Position numbers and translations under genes: made by a program. DNA of 38,317 nt from Bacteroidota bacterium (GTDB lineage Bacteria > Bacteroidota > Bacteroidia > Bacteroidales > GCA-2748055), in NCBI GenBank assembly GCA_024244665.1, contig JAAEOI010000504.1:1-38317 (forward strand), written 5' to 3'. Below are positions 28,017 to 34,630 of this stretch, one piece after another (within the stretch, counting starts at the first letter, position 1; every line of letters begins with the position of its first letter). A model generated the notes under the pieces. That model made no database searches and was not told the origin of the DNA. It saw nothing but the letters and a program-made list of their open reading frames with translations.

Positions 28017-29114
28017 TCAGAAGGATGCTGATTTCATTGATTCAATCATTATTTCAACGGTCTCCATGGAGACATCGGCCTGCAGGATATGCGCCGGTGC
28101 CATCAGGTAGCCCCCGTTTTTTCCCATAATTCCGGCCCTCCGGTGAATTTCATCCCTGATCGCCACCTTATCACCCCCCGGCAACAGTTCCTGCTGATCA
28201 ATCCCCCCGAAGAAATTAATTTTTCCGCCGTACTTTTCCATAAGCTCCTGAGGGTCACTCCCCGGCAAATTGGGCTGAACGGGATTGAATATCTCAATTC
28301 CCATCTCCATGAAATCATCAATTAAGGGCGCTACTGCTCCATCGGAATGCATAATGATCATCACATCCGGATTTTTTGCTTTCACTTTTTCGATCATGCG
28401 CTTGTGACGGGGTTTGAATACTTCACGCCACTGTTCAGGAGAAATCAGTGTGGAAGTCTGGCTTCCCAGATCCTCTCCAAACCAGAGGGCCTCTACTCCC
28501 GCATCCACAAGTTGCAGGGCCAGCCCGGTAGTCCACTCTTCCACCCGATCGTTGAGCTTTTCAAGCCAGGGTTCACCCATCATAAGGGCGACAAGGTATT
28601 TCTCCATTCCGGTCAGATGCCAGGCCATCTCAAAAAGAGATAATTCCACATCGCCGATAATGAAATATTCTTTGCCAAACTGTTCTATATCACGCTTTGC
28701 CTTAAGGAACCTTCCCGGGGCATAAGCATCCGGAAAAGCATAGGCTTCGATGTCTTCCACCGAATCTGCTTCATCGAGCGGACATTTCACCACTTCCACG
28801 TAAAGTGGAGTAGGTTTCATATGCATCCCAAATTCATTCTTCGTAATGTCTCCGGATACCACTTCCGGGCTGAAATCTGAAGTGATAGTTCCCCCTACCA
28901 CGATACAATCACTTCCCAGCCGGGTTCGAATCTCGTTGGCTGAAATCCGGTAGGTCAGGTCCTCATAATAAGAGAGGGCGTAATCGGGTGTAAGACCAAG
29001 TTTCCTGCCAAACTCATCGGATAATTGCTTGCATAAATCAAATTGAACTGGCATTCTGTCGGGAACTCCCGGCAGTTTATGAAATGCTGTCAGTACTCTT
29101 TCTTTGGATGTCAT
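28017..29114 (-). CDS. UroD-family protein, second paralogue (HSDG variant)
   Basis: This 365-residue cytoplasmic protein starts MTSKERVLTAFHKLPGVPDR, the usual opening of COG0407 members. The conserved GEDLGSQTSTLISPEQWREV segment and IMHSDGAVAPLIDDFMEMG are present. The zinc-ligand Cys of the other paralogue is Asp here (H256, D258), a change found in many relatives of unknown function. It therefore may not be a zinc-thiolate methyltransferase; decarboxylation or another lyase-type reaction is possible. It is the first gene of the unit that also encodes the two-CxxCH/SUMF1 protein and a propeller, and its ATG lies 23 bases downstream of copy B of the regulatory element, mirroring the long operon. 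Confidence 0.82.
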   Translation of the reverse strand: MTSKERVLTAFHKLPGVPDRMPVQFDLCKQLSDEFGRKLGLTPDYALSYYEDLTYRISANEIRTRLGSDCIVVGGTITSDFSPEVVSGDITKNEFGMHMKPTPLYVEVVKCPLDEADSVEDIEAYAFPDAYAPGRFLKAKRDIEQFGKEYFIIGDVELSLFEMAWHLTGMEKYLVALMMGEPWLEKLNDRVEEWTTGLALQLVDAGVEALWFGEDLGSQTSTLISPEQWREVFKPRHKRMIEKVKAKNPDVMIIMHSDGAVAPLIDDFMEMGIEIFNPVQPNLPGSDPQELMEKYGGKINFFGGIDQQELLPGGDKVAIRDEIHRRAGIMGKNGGYLMAPAHILQADVSMETVEIMIESMKSASF

Positions 29115-29137
29115 TTTTCTCTCTTTTTGATTAATTT

Positions 29138-29260
29138 ATTCAATAGTAAAATTACGGTATATTAAAATGCTGCGGTATTTGGACAGGAAACTAATGCTTC
29201 ATGAAAGCATAGGACTCCTTTCGCTATTGTTACAAGGACTTTCCCAAATGATACGAACTG
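29138..29260 (-). promoter_or_regulatory. Upstream regulatory element, copy B (123 nt)
   Basis: This fills the whole gap between the ATPase stop codon (29261) and the UroD start. It aligns with 23767-23886 along its length. The 29-nt core is 29226-29254, with TTGTTACAA at 29227-29235. The second palindrome is stronger here: ATGCTTCATGAAAGCAT (29194-29210) has six-base arms around a five-base centre. The same layout and distance to the start codon support joint control of the two units. Confidence 0.72.
29141..29148 (-). promoter_or_regulatory. Putative -7 box for the UroD/two-CxxCH unit
   Basis: On the minus strand this is TACTATTG, matching seven of eight positions of TAnnTTTG, about 27 bases before the ATG at 29114. 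It occupies the same place in the repeated element as TACTTCTG in copy A. A -33 element is not evident. Confidence 0.45.
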
Positions 29261-30643
29261 CTAATTAACTCGCCGTAGAGGGCGGGATTCAATAATCCTG
29301 TCCAGTTCAGAAACCATATATAAAGGCAATGAAATCAATGTCCAATCAAGCTCTGCACTTTCACCGGGCACATTAACTTTTGTTTTAAAATCACCTATGT
29401 TAGGGATATCCATGTTAAACCTGATGCCAGTCTTTAGCTTCTTTTCATACAGGTATACCTGTAATGATTTTAATGTTCCGGTTTTCCCAGCCTTTACTTC
29501 AACAGGATATAGTTGATTTTTATGCTGAAAAATAAAATCTATTTCTGCATTCGAGTTTTTATTTTCTCTTGACCAATAAAACAAATCAGGACTGAGATAG
29601 GCAGGTTGACTGTTCTGTAATTCCTGGGCCACAAACTGCTCAGCAAGCATACCTTCATTAGCAGTAATTAGCTTTTCAGGCGAAATCACTTCAATTTGGT
29701 TCAATTGATTCACAAAACCGATATCCAAAAACATTGTTTTATAAACACTCTCTTTTACATGTCCGGCAAGGGGGACTGTTGCCGAATTGCTGTGCTTAAT
29801 TTTGTATATAATCCTGCTAAATTCAAGTTTATTTATTGCATCCTTCAGGTATGTCGATCTAATGTCCTTATCAATATTACTGTATTTAATTTTCCTTCCG
29901 GGAAAACGACCACAGTACTTTAAGGCAGTTTGCAGATGTTCCTGCTGGCTTCTTGTTCCGTATTTTGCAAAATCATATTGCATTGAAGTTAGCAGGTTAT
30001 TTTGCACCCTTTGGACTTCAGTTAACTTGTTGTCTTCAGCATACAGTTTTACAACTGCTGGCATACCTCCTATAAAAAAATAAAAACGAAGGTATTGTGA
30101 AATCTGATTATGAATAAGCTCACTAAAAGATGTGGAAAAATCAAATTCTTCAATATAAGCCACTAGTTTTTCCTGCTTCACTGCCCCTAAAAACTCTCTG
30201 AAATTCATGGGGTACATATTCAAGAACTCGACACGTCCCACCGGCATTGGCATATTCATTTCATTCAATGAGTGGTCAAGTAAAGATCCTGCACAAATTA
30301 CATGTAGCTCCGGAAATATTTCCTTGAAATATCGCAGAGAACGCAAAGCGTCAGGACAGACTTGTATTTCATCGATAAATAACAGCGTGTCTTCTCCATT
30401 AATATCCTGATTGAATAAAACTGATATTTCGGCAAGAATCCTTTTTACATCATTATCGAAAAATAATTTTTTAAGTTCAGGTTTTTCTTCCAGGTCAATT
30501 TTTAAGAAATTCAGATATTCCTTTTTTCCAAATTCTTCCACAGAATAGGTTTTACCAACCTGCCTGGCACCTCTAAGAATTAAAGGACTTCTGCTTTTGC
30601 GGTGCTTCCACTCTAATAAGGATTGTATAATTGCTCTTTTCAT
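29261..30643 (-). CDS. AAA ATPase with DUF4143 C-terminal domain
   Basis: The frame is open up to a TTG at 30688, but the ATG at 30643 (MKRAIIQSLLEWKH) is the normal start of this family, giving 460 residues. Walker A is GARQVGKT (25-32) and Walker B is LLFIDEIQ (86-93), followed by the sensor-like CAGSLLDHSL. The C-terminal half is a DUF4143 domain with EIDFIFQHKNQLYPVEVKAG, which resembles a PD-(D/E)XK nuclease fold. These proteins are common, mobile-looking accessory genes of Bacteroidota with unproven roles, sometimes proposed in defence or stress. By eye the gene is more AT-rich than its neighbours and has no functional link to the glycan genes, which suggests separate acquisition. Confidence 0.9.
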   Translation of the reverse strand: MKRAIIQSLLEWKHRKSRSPLILRGARQVGKTYSVEEFGKKEYLNFLKIDLEEKPELKKLFFDNDVKRILAEISVLFNQDINGEDTLLFIDEIQVCPDALRSLRYFKEIFPELHVICAGSLLDHSLNEMNMPMPVGRVEFLNMYPMNFREFLGAVKQEKLVAYIEEFDFSTSFSELIHNQISQYLRFYFFIGGMPAVVKLYAEDNKLTEVQRVQNNLLTSMQYDFAKYGTRSQQEHLQTALKYCGRFPGRKIKYSNIDKDIRSTYLKDAINKLEFSRIIYKIKHSNSATVPLAGHVKESVYKTMFLDIGFVNQLNQIEVISPEKLITANEGMLAEQFVAQELQNSQPAYLSPDLFYWSRENKNSNAEIDFIFQHKNQLYPVEVKAGKTGTLKSLQVYLYEKKLKTGIRFNMDIPNIGDFKTKVNVPGESAELDWTLISLPLYMVSELDRIIESRPLRRVN

Positions 30644-30647
30644 GATG

Positions 30648-30696
30648 AAATACAATAGTGTTTTATCATAATAAGCGCTAAAATACAATAGTGTTT
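30648..30696 (-). repeat. Two direct copies of a 16-mer at the ATPase start
   Basis: The plus-strand 16-mer AAATACAATAGTGTTT occurs at 30648-30663 and again at 30681-30696, a period of 33 bases. The proximal copy ends four bases before the ATG at 30643, so it covers the ribosome-binding region. Two identical sites of this length so close to the start suggest an operator or autoregulatory site, or a promoter with a TTGTATTT core. I do not see the repeat elsewhere in the window. Confidence 0.6.
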
Positions 30697-30765
30697 CGAA
30701 ATATCAAATAGTAGGTTGTTTTTAAGTCCTGCGCCTATAATTAAGCGAACTGCTTTCTTCATCCC

Positions 30766-31021
30766 TTATTTGATTTTTATATGCTCAACGACCGGTGCGT
30801 TCTGAGCGTTTCCATCCCTCTTCACCTTTATCGTGATTCGCTGCAGTCCCGGCTTTAGAAATTCCACCGATTCAAAGGCCATACGTTTTTCGTCTGCTTT
30901 TACCGACAAATAATGTGTATGATCATACTCTAATCCCTGCCGTTTCAGATATTTTTCTTTGCTTGCAGCTGTTCAGCCCTGCGGCTGCAAATAACAGAAG
31001 ACCTAATTCCCTTAGTTTTTC
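30766..31021 (-). pseudogene. Remnant: lipoprotein signal joined to an out-of-frame C-terminal tail
   Basis: Just after the GH106 relic, one frame (31021-30962) encodes KLRELGLLLFAAAGLNSCKQ, a convincing lipoprotein signal with lipobox LNSC. It lacks a start codon; one extra A in the A5 run near 31018 would restore a GTG. A second frame (30972-30766) encodes about 68 residues, including YDHTHYLSVKADEKRMAFES and VEFLKPGLQRITIKVKRDG, ending in TAA. The two parts meet near 30960 with the middle of the gene missing. I do not recognise the tail. The rest of the 369-base gap (30644-31011) holds only this and the repeats at the ATPase start. Confidence 0.5.
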
Positions 31022-32647
31022 TCCACAATAAGTTGAAGCGGTCCAAGCAGGCCGGATGGGAGAATTGGAGTTTCTTCGTTATAATCCTGTGTTGCACTGC
31101 CCAGCTGCGTATATCGTGGCGCATTTTCGGGTTTCACTCCAGTTCGTCCATGCCGGCGAATATCGCCGATACATCGATTAATCCACGTATTCGCCACGGT
31201 AATTTCCAGATCATTTTCACCTCCTTTGAGCGCATCGCCGAGCTTAACCCGGTAAGGTGGTTTCCAAAGCGTACTGATTAGTTTTCCGTTTACCCGAACA
31301 TCGACCAAATCGCGAACATCACCCAAATCCAGAACCACATTTTCTCCTTCAAGAAATGAAACAGGAAGGTCAATCGTTTTGCGATAGGTCGCTTCGAAGG
31401 GAGCAAGTTCAAGCTGAACACTCGTAATCCCCATATTCACCTTAAACTGCCCGACCGTATTGATTTCTGTATTGTCCGGATGCCATAGTTCGGGCTGCTT
31501 TCCGCTTACACGGAAATTTGCGGTGAGCTTCACTTCTTCATATGCGCGGTTGACCACAAAATACAGGTCAGTGTCTCCGTCGCGGCGGTGCACCCAGTCG
31601 ATCCCGTGTTCATTCGGCGTTTCAAGTTGGCAACTGAAGTCCTGTTTCGTATCGAGTAGCCTGAGCGCTTCTTCCGGAGTGTATCCCCATAGGAAACGAC
31701 CTTTACCAACCTTTGCCACGGCACATTATCAAAACGATAAGGGACAGGAAAATCCTGATGGACTGTCCCGTCCACACGCAACTCAGTCCTCGCCTCGATA
31801 AAGCAGACATCGGAAACGTGGGTTCCACGTTGGAGCATGAATTGCGAGCGTGCGATGTAGTTGAACCAGGCGTGCGCCTGATTCCACCAGGTCAGATTCC
31901 GGTTCACCGCCGTACCGTGCTCCATATAGTGCGGCTTTAATATACTGTCGGGCTGAATTGCGTAGAGATGGAAAATGGTTTTGTTGATGCCGGAACAAAA
32001 GGCCCAATCGACACCGGATTTTAGCGCGTAGGGCGTGCGTTCCCAGTTCTGACAACGAGCGGTAAAGGTTTCCGCACCCATCACGTTTTTACCCCAGCCA
32101 CGCCCAATGGGACCGATATTAATTCCAGTCACAGCCGCAAAAGCGCGAAGCGGATCCTCTTTGTAGAAATCAGCTTTCGGCCCATGTATTTTCTCACTTG
32201 GACTCTCCGCCCAGTATTCGCCACACGGAATATCTGAAGCTTCCGGTACCGATTGGCATTGTGTCATTATTCCCCGTTCATACATTTTCTCGATCAGATA
32301 ACCCATATAATTCTTCCTGACCATCTGCTCAATCATATCATTAAAATCCTGTTGAAACCGTGCTGCCTGTGGAGTGAGCCGATCACCTGCTAAAACTGGA
32401 AGCCAGGGAATGATATCGTAAGCTTTTGCTGCTTTAAATTCTTCGGGCATTGACTGGGTCCAGTTGTGTCCGCCAGCTTCCCAGCTATCGCTTCCAATCA
32501 ACGACTGTGTACCCTGTGTCGCCTCTTCAAGAATTTTAAGAATCGGCGCAATACCCTTTAGCTGCAAGTCAATACCGCGCCGTCCCAGCTTATCGCATTC
32601 GAGTCCTGTTCCCGGCGGACTTGCAGGTGCGTTTACTGCGCCAGTAA
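31012..32647 (-). pseudogene. GH106 rhamnosidase relic, truncated and frame-broken
   Basis: The coding signal begins, with no start codon, immediately after the stop of the gene at 32648. The first frame reads TGAVNAPASPPGTGLECDKL and runs to about 31725 (SQFMLQRGTHVSDVCF, then FPVPYRFDNVP). It then switches to a second frame at VAKVGKGRFLWGYTPEEALR and continues to the stop at 31012, ending LPSGLLGPLQLIVEKN. Compared with the intact GH106 at 7567-10848, about 380 N-terminal residues and about 90 residues at the frame switch are missing. Conserved blocks such as GSDSWEAGGHNWTQSMPEEF and GAETFTARCQNWERTPYALK remain. It probably cannot make an active enzyme. An assembly error is the alternative explanation. 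Confidence 0.78.
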
Positions 32648-34558
32648 TTACTCGACATTCAACATTCCGTTAGCCTGTGATGTTTCACTTTCAAGCCGGA
32701 TAAAATAGCTACCGCTGCCGGGAGTAGCAACACTTCCTGAATACTCATGCCTTCCCGGGGCTGCGATATCCAGACGATCGCTACTCATCAGTCTTCCGTA
32801 GATGTCAAAAACCTTGATAACCACCTCTCCCGCCTGTTCCGTGGAAAAGTGCAGGGTATAGCGGTCGCTGGCAGGATTGGGGTAAATATGCAGGGGCATA
32901 ACAATGGACTTAGGCTCAAGGCTGGCTACGGGTTCCTCGTACTCCTTCACTTCAACTTCTATTTCATTATTATTACCGTCTACCGGTCTGAACTGAACCT
33001 CGGTATCTCCAAATTGGTAACGCATATAATTTTCCTGTGGAAGATAGGGCTGAACGGCCTGCTGCACGGCAGTGGAAAGGAAGGACTCGGATATAAGCCA
33101 TTGCCCTTCCCCGTCGCTTATACTTCCGTTATTGCCGGTTTGACTCACTATTTCCGCAGGAGCAAGTGTCGGGAGCGATACGCACAGGGCACCCTGCTGC
33201 ACCCTGGCTTTTACATCAGATAAAGTGGCCTCTGATACACCAATGCCCGTTAAGAAGATGAGCTCTACATCTACCAGATGCTCGCCACCCACCTTTTCGT
33301 CAAATACCACCACCCCATCGAGCGGGTAGAATACCTGGTATGGCGATTCGACCTTAACTTTGTTGTTATGCCAGCTAATGGAATTCTTATTGATCTGACC
33401 ATTGGACAGGAGGTTCCAGATTTCCAGCCAGGCTTCAGTGGCCGGGCTCCTGTGCCATCCTTCGATGCCGTATAACTCTTTTTCCAGAAAGGCCGGCGAA
33501 TCCGACTGCCCCCAGCAGGCATCTTCCTGCCGGATGATGGCCACTTTAGGGATGATATCTTTGTAGCTGTAGTATCTTGGGTTTCCCGGCTCATATTCCC
33601 AGCGAAACCAAAGGGCCACATCACCCCATGCTGTTGTCTGATAGCCCTGTCCGAGGCTGTCCACCTTGATCAGACCACCCTGTCCCTCACCGTCTCCGGC
33701 ACCGTCGTATCCGAGATTTTCGGTGTAAATGGCTTCGGCCCCCATATGATAGGCCATCAACAAAGCAGATTTGTATTCTTCAGTTGTATGACCGGGGTAA
33801 TGGCCTAAACCCCATAGGTCAGGCGTTAAGCAAAAGGGCTTGTCATACTGTATGCATGCACCGAGGGCACAGGCGATGTAGGCCGGAATATTGTTTTCCT
33901 TCAGCACTTTAGAAACCGGGATAAAACCAGCATCAGCCAGGGCATGAAACTGAACGGGAAAAACATGCTCACTGTAGACCTCAAGTCCATGGTTCTGGTA
34001 GATCTCAGCAATTCCCCTGGCCTGTTGTGTAAATGCAGCGTTTGCCTCTTCCAGGGACTGTACATCTCCTTCCATCAAAAAATAGGGTTTGTTCACCTCA
34101 TGGTTGAGTGAGTTTTGCATGTGTCCGGCTTCATCATAGAGGATGCCGGGCTTGTGTGATAAACCGGATAAGAAATTCAGGACGTTATCCGGAAACATAA
34201 AATAATGCCTCCCATCCGGACGGTTATACCAATCATAGCCATTCCCATCCACAAATTCAGCAGACCAGTTTGCCCTCTCTGTGTTAAGAATCCATTGCAC
34301 ATTATGCTTCTCATAGAATTCAGACATGCCACCCAGGAACACTTCATTCTGGTTTCCCCAGCGCCGGGGCCAATAATGAAAAACCGCCAATTCAAAGCCA
34401 AATTCTCTGATGATCTCTACTTCCATGACCGTGTCGGGAATGAAACCGGCATTGTCATAGCCCCATACCAGCGCCGTAGCTTCAAGCTGTGGTAACTCCT
34501 TTTCAAAGCCTGTAAAGCAAAGTGAAATTAGTGCGAATAAAATATTGGCAACTAGCAT
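32648..34558 (-). CDS. Unrecognised secreted TIM-barrel-like protein with type IX sorting domain
   Basis: This 636-residue protein has an N-terminal signal (MLVANILFALISLCFTG). The body has features of an (alpha/beta) barrel hydrolase, such as ATALVWGYDNAGFIPDTVME, FELAVFHYWPRRWGNQNEVF, HKPGILYDEAGHMQNSL and GAEAIYTENLGYDGAGDGEG, where the acidic residues D/E of YDEAGH and E of YTENLG are candidates for catalysis. I cannot place it in a family. The last 90 residues carry YPNPASDRYTLHFSTEQAGE, VIKVFDIYGRLMSS and GSYFIRLESE, a type IX secretion sorting domain, so it is surface or extracellular. Its stop codon directly abuts the GH106 relic, and a good -7 box lies 34 bases upstream. Confidence 0.8.
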   Translation of the reverse strand: MLVANILFALISLCFTGFEKELPQLEATALVWGYDNAGFIPDTVMEVEIIREFGFELAVFHYWPRRWGNQNEVFLGGMSEFYEKHNVQWILNTERANWSAEFVDGNGYDWYNRPDGRHYFMFPDNVLNFLSGLSHKPGILYDEAGHMQNSLNHEVNKPYFLMEGDVQSLEEANAAFTQQARGIAEIYQNHGLEVYSEHVFPVQFHALADAGFIPVSKVLKENNIPAYIACALGACIQYDKPFCLTPDLWGLGHYPGHTTEEYKSALLMAYHMGAEAIYTENLGYDGAGDGEGQGGLIKVDSLGQGYQTTAWGDVALWFRWEYEPGNPRYYSYKDIIPKVAIIRQEDACWGQSDSPAFLEKELYGIEGWHRSPATEAWLEIWNLLSNGQINKNSISWHNNKVKVESPYQVFYPLDGVVVFDEKVGGEHLVDVELIFLTGIGVSEATLSDVKARVQQGALCVSLPTLAPAEIVSQTGNNGSISDGEGQWLISESFLSTAVQQAVQPYLPQENYMRYQFGDTEVQFRPVDGNNNEIEVEVKEYEEPVASLEPKSIVMPLHIYPNPASDRYTLHFSTEQAGEVVIKVFDIYGRLMSSDRLDIAAPGRHEYSGSVATPGSGSYFIRLESETSQANGMLNVE

Positions 34559-34592
34559 CCGTAATTGTTTCGTTCAAAAAAGCGTGTTTCAA

Positions 34593-34600
34593 CAAAAATA
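34593..34600 (-). promoter_or_regulatory. Putative -7 box upstream of the type IX-sorted protein
   Basis: On the minus strand the bases read TATTTTTG, a full match to TAnnTTTG, 34 bases before the ATG at 34558 in the 72-base gap after the esterase-GH78 gene. A TTG lies 27 bases upstream of it, slightly further than the usual spacing. Confidence 0.45.
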
Positions 34601-34630
34601 TACTCCTTGCGCAGGTTTCACTTACCACAA

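Noticed and set aside
29194..29210. Inverted repeat considered as a transcription terminator for the ATPase gene
   Set aside because: The arms are only six bases, there is no T-run after it on the minus strand, and the sequence is conserved within an upstream element at another locus, so an operator role fits better.
30644..30688. Extension of the ATPase to an upstream TTG start
   Set aside because: The extra 15 residues come from the repeated 16-mers and are not typical of the family, while ATG at 30643 gives the normal N-terminus.
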